A stretch of DNA of 64,000 nucleotides from Embiotoca jacksoni (lineage: Eukaryota > Chordata > Actinopteri > Embiotocidae): assembly GCA_022577435.1 (NCBI GenBank), contig JAKOON010000027.1, positions 1,337,990 through 1,401,989 on the forward strand, given 5' to 3'. The notes under the pieces were generated by a model. The model did not search any database. It had not been told where the DNA came from and was given only the letters and a program-made list of their open reading frames with translations. Positions 23,430-37,500 of the stretch are shown in pieces. The translations under genes were made by a program, and so were the position numbers. Numbering within the stretch: the first letter of the stretch is position 1; each line of letters begins with the position of its first letter.

Positions 23430-26400
23430 ATAATGAATCAGGATGATGTGCTTTTAAAAACCCTGTACAAATGTTTTGTAATAACAAGCATGAACATGAG
23501 ATGATGTGTCAGGTCACCTTGTCCATGAAGCAGCTGAGCAGCGCCACAGAGCTGCGTCCCCGCGTCTCCTTCACCAGCTGGGAGAAGCGCTCCACCGTCA
23601 TGGTCTCGGGCAGCGTCCAGAAGGAAGAGCACTGCGTCGGGCAGTTGGAGGGGAGGGACAACATGCTCCCGGGATCCCCGGAAAGGAGCTTCATCAGGGG
23701 GCTCCCTGCCAGTCCGTCGTCGCCGCCGATTCTGTCCTGAGCCTCCGACATCTTCTTCTTTAAATCCTGAAGACGGGCGGAAGAGAGTCTGAGTGGCAGA
23801 CTTATGAAAACGTCAACAGTCAATTAGCTTTTAAAAAAAACTGTGTTTAGTCCCTCCAGAGATTCACAAAGTTTTTCGTGATTGTTGTGAACAAAAATGT
23901 TTGATTTTGCAATTTTTTTCTCAAAACTAATTAAAACAAAATTTGACTTTCAAAACCTCACGCAAGTATTGCAAAGACAGCTTGAATTTTAAGTTTTGTG
24001 GGTGTTTTCCTGGAGTCACTGATCGCATTCCTCACCTGAAGCACCGGGTCGATGGCAGAACCACAGACGAGCTTCTCCCACTGCTGCCGTCTTTGTTTGG
24101 AGGACAGATCGGGTCTGGCGTCGCGGGAACCTTCATCGACGTCCAGCAGAGTTAATATCACGTCTTTTTTCTTTTTTTTTTTTTACAAGAGAGCGTGTTT
24201 ACAGTCGTTATAAAGTCACCTTCAGTGAATCTGGTCAGGATCAGGTGAACCGTGACGGCCGTGTCGTCCTGGTTCTGATCCAGAGTCTTTTCCAGAACCT
24301 TCATGTCCTTTTCCAGGTGGTTCCACAGGAAGCCGGAGACGTCGCGCGGCCTGGGTTGGATCATGTCACCGACACTCTTAAAAAAAGAACACAGCAGGAT
24401 CATTACATCACGCAGCCTCGTGAAGACGGGGATATGTTACATGGGATGTGGGTGAGGTCTCACTCCGTCGTGTTTTGCGGAGCCCTGAAGGAGGGCGAGG
24501 TGCGTGAGCAGCCGCAGGATGCCGGACTGAGCGCAGGTCATCTGTCTCTCGGGGACTTCGGACCTCCGATCAGCCTCCCCCAGAACGTGTCCCGTCCGAG
24601 TCTGATCGCTACGAAACACGGAAGCACGCGGGTTAAAACCAAAACACCAAGAAAAAAAAAATACCAACAGAAAACAGCCGGACACGGTGGTACCTCTGGT
24701 CTGACTGCCGGGTGAAGCCCTGGACTGGGATGTGTTTGACTCCACCGATCGGGAGACCACAGTCGAGACATTTTGACTTAACCACCGGTTTTCCACACTA
24801 CGGGACAAGATTTGATGTATTAACGAATGTCTCTTTTCATTCTCAGTGTCTGATGTTAAGAAACAAGCTCATACCTCTCCCACGTAGCACACGTGTCCTT
24901 TGGCACAGGCTGAAAAATAAGAAAAAACACATTTAAAGAAGTGCTGATAATAATAATAAAACAAACAAGCTTTGTGATGTGAAACACTTACTGTACATCT
25001 GGAGTTGCTCACTGCCCAGCCAACGTCGGGCTTCACTCCTGTGATCGTCGGGCATCGTCGGCAGGAAGGAGTTCTCGGGGGACAGAATAAGTCGAGTTAA
25101 CGATTACATCATCGGTCCACAACCGCAAAACACAGCTGGAGAAAACAACTGTGAAGGACCCGAGATGAGAAGCAGCTTACTATGACGTTCTTGGGCTGGA
25201 AGGCGACCTGACGGAGAGGAAGCAGGAGGGAGTTCCCGCTGAGCAGCACCGAGTCCAGGTGGACCAGCAGCTCCAGGAGGGTTTGTCTCCGAGGCGACGG
25301 ACCCGTGGCGACCTGGAGATGCGAGCCCGGTCCGCCGATCCGATTGGACAGAAGCGTCGCGCAGAACTCCCTGAACTCCTTCGATTTGATGTTTTTGAGC
25401 AGCACCTCCATCCTCGCCAGCTCCTGTCGGTTCACACAGAGACACACGAGTGTTAAGTGTTTCATTTCTTTTTTCTCGCTCCAAAGTTGTTCATTCAAAT
25501 AGAATTTTATTATTTATGTTTATGGATGAAGCTTTTTTTTTTTTTATTTTTTTTTTTTATTTGGAAAGAATACAAACTGGTAACAGGACTCACATTCAGT
25601 AAAATATTCATGTCAGCAATTACTTCAATATTTTTTAAAATATGGAATAAAATAAAATAAAAAGGTTTCGTGACTTAAATCTGTTAAACAGTTTGGATAA
25701 GAGTGTTTAAGCTTCCAACTTTTCTTTCTGTACAGGTATCTACTGTGGAGTGACATTTAAAAACAAATGTTTTTAGACATTTGGTTTTCCAAGCATCAAG
25801 CAGGACATTTTTTTACACCTACGATCATATGTCAGTGTGAGGTAGATCATACATGTTGCTATACACTCATTAAAATATATAAACAACTGTTATATGTAAA
25901 CATCATCGACATAAACTCATAAAAAAACTTGTCAGTTGACAAGCGAGATGTTTTTTAACGTGACGTGGACATGAGACACGGTGGTCAGTCACCTGTTTGG
26001 AGGGACGTATGCTGCGGTCAGCTGATTTGTAGCGGCAGGTGACATGTCTGAATACGGCCAGAGCCACGAGGCTGAGCTGAGACTCGCTCAGCTTCTACAG
26101 AGGAAAAAAACACCAAAATAAACAACGATTAATTAAGTAAAAGACAGACAAGCTGAGGAAAGAGAAACAACCATGTTTTCCTGTTATTGTCCTGTTTTAG
26201 ATGAGATCATAATTTATTCTATAATTTGGTAAAACTATATTTTCAACCCAGTATTTAGCATTTAAAAAGCAGTTATACTGTTTTTATAAGCTGATATATT
26301 AAATTTGAATTTCATATTTATTTATTTTTGTTGTCCCACATGACATATATATAAAATCGTTGATTACAAAAACAAATTCTCCCAAAACATATTTGACTTA

Positions 26401-28566
26401 CTTTCATGAGAAAGTACTTTTACTGAACAACCTCCTCCTGGAGTTATGATAAAAGGGATAATAAAGATTAAAGTGTATTTTGTTTTACTCCTATAACTGA
26501 CAAAGACCACCAGATGAAACCACATGTAAATATAAAACACCACATTTCAGGTTCTGTTTTCAAAGATTATATTTCACATCATTTTCACATCAAAACTGCT
26601 ATAATTTTATTTAAGTTTTGATTCAGTCCAAAATCTTGTTTGACCTTTAAACGACTGAAAAACTAAATCTTTAATCAAACTAATCTTCTTCCTCACACCA
26701 GGAAATGAGAGCGTCGCTGACCTCTGGTGGTCATTAGGAGACACGACAGCATCTATTCCCTTTGCAAACAACCTGAACCTGAACCCACCATCCTCGTCAG
26801 CTCTGGAGTCTCTCTCACCTGCAGCTCTGCCACAAAGAGGTCGGACCTGTTCTCCTGCAGAACCTGGGCCACGCCGTCTCTCAGGGCTCGGTAGGCCGGC
26901 CCGCAGCACAGGAACTGGTCCACGTTCAAGGGAATCCTCTTCTACGGGAGGAAACAGACAAGCAGTGATGCAAGATAAATAAGTACATTTACTTAAGTAC
27001 AGTTTAGACAGTACTTGTACTTCATTTAAGTATTTCCATTCAATCTACTTTATGTTACACCAGAGGAAAATACTGAACTATTTACTCCACTAACAACTTC
27101 AGATTAATATTTCACACCTAAAAACTTTGATCAGTTGCTGCATTTATATACATTGATTCGATGCTTCAATAGTGTCATGTATTGAAATTAGCTCCAACAT
27201 GACAACATTAACATGCTGCTTATACTGATCTATATATAATAAATAAAACACTCTAAACAGGGCTATTTTGTGAAATGAGTATTTTTACTTTTGATTCTTG
27301 AAGTACATTTTGCTGACAGCACTGATGTACTTTTACTTTAGTAAGATTTCAAATGCAGGGCTTGTACTTGTAATTGAGTATTTTTTTTTTTATATCTTTT
27401 ACTGAACTTTAAAATTCATGATTTTAGATGTTTGTACCTGAAGTCGGAGCAGCTCTGCGGGGAACATCCACCTCTGGGCCGGGCTGTTCATCAGCGACAG
27501 GATGAAGTCCATCCCGGAGTGTCTGTTCAGCGCTCGCAGCAGGTAAACCCTGAGCCAGTCATTCCCGCCGTACTCACACACCGCCCTCACCTGCAGCAGG
27601 TACGGATCAGACTCCGCCTCTCCACCTGCGGCGGCAAAAACAAACATGGACTTTAAATTAAAGAGAAATTCACAGCACTGACGCATTAAAAATCAGAGTT
27701 TTAGGCGTTGCACAGATACTGAATGCACCTCGGCACTGAACGCACCTTGATCTGGAGCCAGCAGCCGGGCAGCGTTGCTCAGGCTCATCCTCAGCCTGGC
27801 TAAGTTGATCAGGAACTCCGCCGGGTCCTCCTGTCTGTCTGGAGTCTGTTTCCTGGCAATCCGGCTCAGGAACCGGATCTCCACCTGCTGTTCTCCGCTC
27901 TGCTCCGCCTCTCTCGCTCTGGAGCACAGCAGGGAGTCCTGAGGGGGGAAAAATATACATTTAAGTTTAAAAGAGAAGAGCAGCTTTGGACTACACCGGT
28001 GGAGAAGGAGAGTCGCACGTCTTCACCTGGAAGCAGTTGACGAACAGGAGGTAGAGTTCGGTGTGGTCGTCTCTGTGCAGGATTTTCTCCTGCAGGTTCT
28101 TCAGGTAGGTCTGAATGTGCGCCTTCGCCTGCTCAAAACTAACACATTTGCTGCAGTTAACCAACATGCAGTCTTGTTTTCTGCTCTCCATCTCATCCTC
28201 TTCACTTCTCTCTGTTTAAACCTATCAGTCGTGCTCGTTCCGCTGTTTCTTGGATCCTACTTTATTTACAGTAAGCAGAAATTAGAAGTTCTCCTACTAT
28301 ATAGGCCGAACCCCAAATCTCTACTGAGACCTAAACACTAAATCCAAATGGACTAAACTGATGTAACTCAGAAAAGACATAAACATCTAAAAGTAATAAC
28401 TCCCATCTCACCTGGACTGCAGCAGCAGCTTCGGCAGCACCGACCGCACCACCGGACTGTTATCTACACACTCCAGGAAGGGAGTGAGCTCCCTGGTCCT
28501 GTACACATCTCCTGCATCACACAGAGGGAAAACAACCAGGGGTGAAGCCTCATCATCATCATCATT

Positions 28567-28597
<31 letters not shown>

Positions 28598-31500
28598 CGA
28601 CGTCGTCAGTCGTGTAGTTTATCATCTTAATTCTCACACTGACCGTTAGCAGAGACGAGCAAAGAGAAGAGCAGCTCCACCACCTCGTCTCTGGGCCTCA
28701 GTCCCTCCGACAGACAGAACCTGGACACCACCTCCAGGAAGAAGGAGTTACAGCAGCGTCTGATGGCCGCATGCTGCTGCAGCGCTTCCCTGAGGAGGGG
28801 AGGGGAGGAGAGGAGGAGGAGGAAGAGGAGGAGGAAGGTCAGAAGGCTTTACACGCTGTCTAATCAAACATTGATCATTTATTAGAATAATGTTTTTCTC
28901 AGGAAGCGAGCGGCAAAGAAAGAGGTCAGAAATTATAAAAATGAATGTCAGTCAAATAAAATAAATTCTGTACATTTGTACGTACAATAATATTCTTAAT
29001 TGTAGAGATGATGAAGTTTCTATAAACTCTGGGTGTTGTGACCTCCTTACCTCTATAAATCTTTTGCATTTGTAACATGAATATTTCAGTTATTGTGTCG
29101 GTTTCGGTCACAACAAACAGACAATTACTGGTTATTTCTTACTTCCTCAAACTGCAGGAAATATAAAGAAAATAGAGAAAGACGACATGTTTGTGCCTCC
29201 TCAATTAGACATTTAAACAAAAACAAAAAAATTTACACAGAAACATTCAAATTTTAAGGTATTTTCAGGAAATGACTGATACATTTTAAATACTCTACAT
29301 TATTTTTTTTCAGCACTCACTTGACGCTGTGAGAAACAGTCGGCCTGAAGTCGGCCGGCGGCTCGACTCTGCATTTAGGACACGAGCGGCGGTGCTGAAA
29401 GCAGTCGTGGAGACACGGCAGGCAGAAGATGTGCTGACACGGCAGAACCGACGGCTCTTTGAGCTCCGACAGGCAAACAGCGCAAGAGAGGCCGAACCTG
29501 TTACGGAAAAAGGTAGGTAGGTGTTTACTTTATTAATCCCCGAGGGGAAATTTTTTATAAAATGTAGATGTAAAAAAAACATCAGGGGAGATTAAATATA
29601 TCCCTGTAAAGTAAAATGAGTATTCGATATCTTAGTTTGTACGATGGGAATTCTACATCATCATCGTTTAGTTTGCTGAAGATGCATCAAATGAGTCCAG
29701 ATGTTCCCGTTCGATGACAGATACAGATGTTTATAGTCTGACCTCAGATCTCTGCCGATGCACTCGTCGTGGAAAGAGTTGAGGATACGGATCAGACGCT
29801 GCAGACTGTCCACACTTCTCACATCAGGTGACTCCTGCATCAGCTGTTAGAAACCAGAGAAGAAAGTTTGTTTTGATTTATTTCGTTTATTTCCTCCTCT
29901 TTCTCAGGGTATTTATTTCATTTTTTTATGCATATTGTTTCCACTGTGTCCTCAGCTAGGACAGAACATAAACGTCAAGCCTCAGCTGCTTCATGAAGAA
30001 AAAAACTGACGTACCTTCAGGAGAAGTTTGCAGTGTTTGAGAGCCTTCAACCTCGAGTCATCCTGTTTCACCTTCAAAACGACGTGTTGGATAAAAGACG
30101 CAACGATCAGCATCCCGTGCCACAAGGACCTGAAAGAGCAGACGAGATCTTAAACAAACTCAAACAAACACAGAAAACTTTCTTTTTTTTTACATTTTAC
30201 CACTCACTTGATGGAGTCGAGATGCTGCAGACAGCCGGGGCTGCAGAGGGCGCTGTACTTCAGACCGAACGCTCTGTCCAGACACGGCTGCAGTAACTCC
30301 ACTCGGCTCATGAAGGACTGGCACTCGTGGAGGGAAGTCACGGTGAGAAGTTTGGTCTGCTCGACACAGATACCGAGAGCCAGGATGTCCTCCACCTGCC
30401 AGAAATAACATCTTAAAGCTTCCACACCCCTTCAACAAATAAAAGACACTTTTTTTTTTTAAGACTTCTTCTGGTGATGTGGTTATTCTCACCATGTCTT
30501 GCGGCTCCCTCTTTGTCCCCTGAGAGACGTCGGTGGCGAGCTGAGGCTGCAGCAGAAAGATGTGGCAGAGGGTGTCCAGTCTGGGTGCAAAGTGTTTGGC
30601 AGCTGCCGTTATAGAAGCAGGAGAGAGGTCAGCGACGCTGCCCGCGGACTCCTGAAGCTCCGACACGCCGCCCAGCACGGCCCGGCTCAACACCTGCATA
30701 CCAACGTATACAACCACCATGTAAATATGCCACCGTTACAACCTTGTTTCCCAAAAAAAAGTTGGGACCTGGTGTTAAATGTTAAATAAAAACAGAATAT
30801 GAGGATTTGCAATTGTGAAACTGCTTTGTGAAAAGTATATGTTCATTTTAATTTTGATACTAGCAATACGTTTCAAAAAAGTTGAAACGTTGACACGTTT
30901 ATCGCCGTGTTGCATCACCTCTTCTTTTAACAACACACTGTAAACATTTGGGAACTGAGGAGACCAGTTGTTGGGAGTTTTAAAAGTGAAATGTCCCATT
31001 CTTGCCTGATGTAGGATTTCAGCAGCTCAACAGTTTGGGGTCTCCTTTGTCGTGTCTTTTGTTTGTGGATGCAACGACAAACTGTGTTCACAGGCAATGG
31101 TTTTTCTGAAGTGTTCCTGAGCCCATGCAGTGATTTCCACTCCAGAATCATGTCTGTTTTTATTGCACTGCCACCTGAGGGAACTCAGGTTCACCCAAAA
31201 TATATTCCACCTACACGTGTGACTCATAGTGCTCATACCTTAAGCTCGTCCTTTGACTTGATCTTCAAAGAAAGCAGCAGAAAGTCTTGCAGGTATCGGT
31301 GGCTGTACTCCGACCGCTCGGCCTCCGAGAGCTTCAGGAGGTGAGCGCCCAGGCTGCTGTTGTTGAAGGTGCTCACGAATTGGAGGATCCTCTCTGTGCC
31401 GTCCTCGTTTGTCACTGAAGAACAGTAAAAACAATTTTTAAATCCATTTTAAAGTCCCCGCACACACTTCATGATCTGTTCGTCTTGTTTGTTTACACGT

Positions 31501-34500
31501 TGAGTTATTAACCTGGCATGAATTCAGACTCCTCCCACAGGCTGCCCAGGTGCATTGTGATGAGCCAGCTGAACGGGGCGGAGCAGCGCTGCTCTTCACC
31601 ATCCAACAGGAAGTAGTGCTGCACGAGCACCTCCTGGTCGGACTCACTGGAGAAAAGTTATATTTTTGTTGATCAGATTTACTGAATTACATCAGAGAGC
31701 CTAAACCGTGTGACCACTTGAAGATGAAATGAATAATGGAGCATGTGAAGGTCTGTTTTTGTCTGCAACATGTTGGATGTGGGAGAATTGGCATGTGTAA
31801 AGACCTGAGCAACTTTGACTAAAGCCAAATTGATAATCCAACCGACAGCATACGTAATGTTTTGGCTCATCAGTGTGTACAGAAGACCTGCAGTACCTCT
31901 GGTTTTGGAGAGGCGTCAGGGGTAAAATCTGCGAGTCTGCCAGGACGTCCAACCACAGCTGAATCAGGCCCTGGCCGAGTCCGTCGTCGGTGAGGAGGTC
32001 CAGATTCCCGTAGCGGTCCATCACCTCCAGCATGTTGGCCAAGATCGGCGTCACGGTGGACTGAAGACAGCGCCACAGGGTGTATCTTCAACACAAACAC
32101 AAGACAGCCAAGTTGATTTCGTATTTTATGTACTTTTAGAGGGCGTCCTTCGTAATAGATGGATTTTTACCTCAGGGTGCCTCCCTCCTGCAGAGCCTGG
32201 CGTTTCTTGGCTTCGATGCTCACCCACTCTTTCGGAGCGCCCATCATTTCTTCTCTCTGTGCCAAAGCTTCGGCCAGTCGACTCAACAGCACCTTCTCAA
32301 AGGCAGCTTTGATAAAGGTGGAGATTTATCAGAAACACGTAGGAGTGGTATTGACTGACAAACCTCACAGAACTCTGCAGATGTATTCGGATCATTTTGT
32401 GCTTTTTGTGGTAAAAGTTCATGAAATACATTAACTGAAATAAGCACTGGATGTTTACCTCCGACGTGCTGTTGACCAGCTCCCAGGAGAGTGAGGAGGA
32501 CGTGGACCCGCTGCATGCTCCTGGATGTCACGGCGTCGGGGTCCCTCAGCAGACTCACTGCCTTTTGGATGCATGACTTCACTAAAGACAAGCTGTGGAG
32601 GTGGGCTCTGTCCGCCTGTACACAATTATGTTGGTCATTTTTTATTTTACTGAAATTTGTTTTACATCACCACGTGTAATTGTAAACTCACACTTCTGTC
32701 TTCTTTAGAGTTTCTTTTTCTCCTCACTGTTTCTCTGTCTTTGTGGTTTCCTGTTGGAAATCAAGAATATTGTTTATTTTATGGTATTACAGCCTAGACT
32801 GCCTTAAAAAGACCAAATATAACACCACTTATTATATTATATTATATTATATTATATTATAACACCACTGTTCATGCCCAGAGGTTGAACAGTTTCTACC
32901 TGACAGTGCGGGTTTGAGGAGGCTGCTGATGAGAGTTCCACAGAAAACCAGCAGGTTCAGGCTCATGTCGTCTGAATCCCTCAGGTCGTCAATATGAACC
33001 GAGTGCCAGATTCCTTCAATGCAAAACACAAAACATGGTTTTAATATATGAATGGGTAATAAAGTATTGCATAATGATGGTACCCCACTTGGTACTCACC
33101 TCCCTGGAAACCAATGTACTGGGACTGACTTGGGATCCTAGAAACCTTCACAATGAAAATCACCCAACAGGTCTGGTCCACCAGAGACATCAGATAATTC
33201 ATGGTGCAATACCTGTTGGCACATAAACCCATGAACACATCCAAAATGCCTATAATGTAAATCTTTGCATGAATAAAATCCAACGTGTTCAGGAGCTTGA
33301 CATTGAGCCCTACTTCGCTGACGCTATGAGCTCGTCACTGCAGTGGGATTCCTCGAGATCCATCTGGATCAGCAGAATGTGAAGAGAGCGGCCAGCATCT
33401 TGGAGGAAGCTCCTGATAAAGATGAACGAGCGAGATTGAATCTCAAATACGTGTTGTTGTTTTTTTCAAACACTGCTGCAAACCTACATAGAAACACGTC
33501 TACTGTATAAGGAAGATTACGGTGTGTTTCTTCCTCATCAGCAGAAGATTAAAAGACAAAATAATAAAAGTTAAAAATAACACGAGATAATACCGTATTT
33601 TATTGCAGAAGGAGACTTCAGTGTCAAACTGGTGGAGCGACAGCAGGAGGATCCTGTCCTTATCCAGTCCGAGAGCTTTGGCTACAACCCTGACATCCAA
33701 TCTGGTTAACAAGCTGGAGAATGTAGTGATCTATGCAAAAAAACAAAAAAAAACACAGCAGACAGTCAACAGTTAGTAAAAACAGCGAAGGACTGATGAA
33801 ATATAAACTGGAGTTTTTTGGTTTTTTGCCTTACCTCCAAAAACCTGCTGGACGCCCGATGCTTGTCCAGGAAGTCTTCCAGGAAATCTCGGAGTGAGTG
33901 GTGATGCTGTTGCTGGAAGTACAACATCTGGAGTTTCTCCTTCTCCTGATTTGCTAAATCTGAATACTTGAGTCGCACCACAGCGTCAGGGGTGGCGCAG
34001 TTCAACAGGAGACATTTGGCTAAATCCAAGACTTCTTCCTCCTCGTTTTCTCTAGCAGACCCAACGTCGTTTTCTGTCTCCAGCATCTCTTCATTTTCTG
34101 TCATCGCTTCGGATTCATCATCATTCATTTCCACCGCTTCAATTTCTTGATCTTCTATAGCAACCTCGGTGTCCATGACATCACTCATCTGATCGTCCTC
34201 CATCTCAGTCACTTCTTTCTCTCTGTTGGACTCAAGTGATTTCTTTAGTTCGCCCTTCTGATTCTGTCTCACTGGACTGTCTCCAACTCTTTGCGCTCTC
34301 TTTTCTAGCGCTTGCAACAGAGCGCTGGCGCAGGCATCGCCATGGAAGCCAACGAAAATGTCCGACAGCTTAAAATCCCGCGTGGCTTCGCCCGACAACT
34401 CGTCCACCCACTCCTTCAGTTTGTGGAGAACCTTGTGTTGCCAGGTTTCCAGAACGGTGCTCCGATCGACTCTGTGTTTTTCCAGCCTGTTGATGAGGGG

Positions 34501-37500
34501 CACGGGGAAGTGCTCGTAGACCTTCTTCTGGTCCTCGACCACCACCAGTCTGAAGTTTGTGTGAACGCGGCATTTGACTCTGTGGGAGCCGAGACCCAGG
34601 TCAACGTACTGCTGCCCACTGAGGTAAACGTAGTACTGGTTCAAGGCATCGTACAGGCTTTCGTAAAGATTTTGCATGTTGAGGAGGACGACAGTGCGTC
34701 CGGTCTCCATACATGTTTTCACCCGGTTCACGTTGCGGCAGATCTGGGCGTACTCCTGATCCTTTGGGAATCCCGACCCGAAGATGATTTCAGGTGGTGG
34801 ACAGTCTCCATTGGCAAAGACTTGTTGCTGAAGGATATGAAGAGCCGCATTGTTGGTGGTCAGTAAAAGGAGGTACCGGCACTCCTCGTTGGTGCCGTGG
34901 TCGAGATTCTTCTTCACCATTTGCAAGGTGCTCGGTCTGGGAATTTCTGTAAGGTCTTGGAGAACCTCTTGGAAAAATACAACAGGGTCAAAACCCTCTG
35001 GCTGTCCACTGAAGTTACGCAAGATGCCCTCGACCAGCTGCTCACCGTCTGGCTCTTGTTGTGTACATTTGACTACAGCGAAGAGCATTTTGACGAGGCT
35101 GTAATAGTCCCTCAGACCAAAGAACTGATTCTTTGAGGTCTCGTTGCAGATGTTCAAGAAGGCCTTCGCCAAAGACGGGAACAGGTGTTTGATTTTCAGG
35201 AGAATTTGTTTGGAAGATGAACAAATTCCTTTGGCGGTTTCCACGAGTTCATCCTCACTCGGATCCCATCTGGACACAAATATCCCTCTGTTCATCTTTG
35301 CTGGGTCAAGAGCCCAGTTGGAGATGCCAACAAAGCCGACCTTCATGTGCGGATCTGGCTTGTCATTGTCAATGCAACCGTCCTCCAAGAGAGGGTGAAG
35401 GGTCTTCAGTGGCATCTGAGGAGAGTCCTCTGCTAGTCCTATTTCATCAAGCACCACCACTGACACATACTCATCCATGTTTTTGTCCTTTTGGAAACGG
35501 GCACAGTTCCTGAATGTCCCGATGATGCCCTCAGGACTTGAGTGAGGGCTGCACTGGAAGGACACCATATGAACCTGCTTGAGTTTCTTGAACAGTTCGT
35601 AGTGGGAGTTCTGGCCCTGCATGGCGTCAGCAACCACGGTTTTAGCGAGCGACTTCGAGCTGCCTGGCTTACCGACCAGAAAGAGCGGAATCCGGAGCTC
35701 TACGCAAACCACCATGAGAAACACATTCTCTTTGAGTGCCACGTTTTTGGCGATGGTCTCCCTTGTCTGTATGTTCTGAAGGAAGAAGTCTTGACAGGAT
35801 GAAATCTCTTCCTGCAATGCAGCTGGAGAGCAGAGAGGGCTTGGAAAGTACACACAAATTTCAGCCAGGTACTTCTCTTTGGCTACCAGAGATGGGTAGT
35901 AGCAGACTCCGACAGCAAGGATCAAGCACTTCAGTGTTTTATAATTCTCATTGAGAAAAGGGTTGTTGTCGAAAAGGAATTCGCTGTGCTGGTAAAACCA
36001 AACTAGTACTTTCATAGACCTCTCCACATCTCTGAGACTCACAAAACTGCACTCGTTTTTCCGACTCCGCATATATTTCTGGGAAGCCGCCAGCACATTT
36101 GAAATTATGTCCTTGCAGGCCGCTGGCAAACGATGGTCGGCAACTTTCTTCCAGACAATCTGCTTGATGTAGGAAAGCTCAGTTGAATCGCTCAACTGAC
36201 CAAAATCCCAAACCAAAGACACCATGCTCGGAGGCAGCGGGTGAACTCTGTACACCAGCTGCCTCAGGGGGACTTTGCCGAGGCGGTCTTCGGTTTCGTT
36301 TGCTTTCACTCTGTATCCGAGTCCGGCACGTTCCAGACGTTCCACCATTTCAGGTGAGTGCTTCCTGTAGGGATTGCAGGCAGCAATTATTTTCAAGCCG
36401 CTGTCCGCCTTCAGAGGTTCCCCTTTCACTGTTTGGTCACACAGGATTTCCTTGATGGCGAAAATGGCCTCTGTGGTGTTGGCTTCGTCAAAGAATAAAA
36501 TGGTGTCCAGCTTGTGGGTTCTGCGGTTCTTGTGCGCCAGCGCCTCGGCCTCCCGCACCTTTCGATAGATCATCTCCGCTGTGGTTCCGCCGTGCACCTT
36601 CACGAGCACCATGTTCTCCGCTGCCGTTTCCTCCCTCTGCAGGGTGCAAAGGAAACGGACCAGTCGGGTTTTTCCACAGCCGGTCTCTCCCATGATGACG
36701 ACTGGAATTCCACACCGGAATCTCATGTGTATCGCCAACATCTTCATCACGTTGTCAGCGGTGAGCTCGTATGTTGGGTCGGGATCAAATCCACTGTCCG
36801 TTATTCCTCTCTTTGCTCCAACAACGCACGAGATCCTTTTGATTTTGTCCGGCCGGGGCAACTGGTCAAAGTCCTCGGTGAGAGAAATCCTTTGCCGTTG
36901 CAAACCTTGAAAAAGCTCTGGCGACATCACCTGCCGTATCAGGACCTCCTTGCTGTGAGGATCAACTGCATTGAGCGTGTTCTGCCTCCGACATACCTGC
37001 ACGTTAAAACCGAGGAAGGACATTGAGAAATGGTCCGCGTTAAAGAAAATGTACGGATGGGACTCGTTTTCCCAGCGCTTACGAATGGTCAGGCGGGTGA
37101 GGAGGTCATCTTGCACACTGTTTTGGATGTGCAGCGCAGGACTTTCATCCGATGTGTTCAGAGAAGGCGAGGCGAAATCTCTTGCCATGAGAATCATGAA
37201 CTTCACAATGAAGCCCTTGAAACCGGGCAGCTGATCGGCGAGAAAATCCGGATCACAGAAAACCGAGTTCTCACAGTCTTTCAGCTGCACGTTGAGGAAC
37301 CAGGAGAAGTTCTTGAGCTCACCCCAAGACGGGTCTTCCATACCACAGTGGGCCAGGAGGAGATCGAGACAATCGCTGGGATCCCCGGCTGTGGATCTTT
37401 CCCGGTAATTGAAACGGTCCAGATTCAGATTCTGGCTGAAGAGCTTTAGGTATTGATACGGTCTCTGAATCCCCTCACTGCAAAACTCCTGCTGATCCAT

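Noticed and set aside
34312..37449. Plus-strand ORFs opposite the RNF213 giant exon
   Set aside because: Antisense shadows of a well-supported 1260-codon exon.
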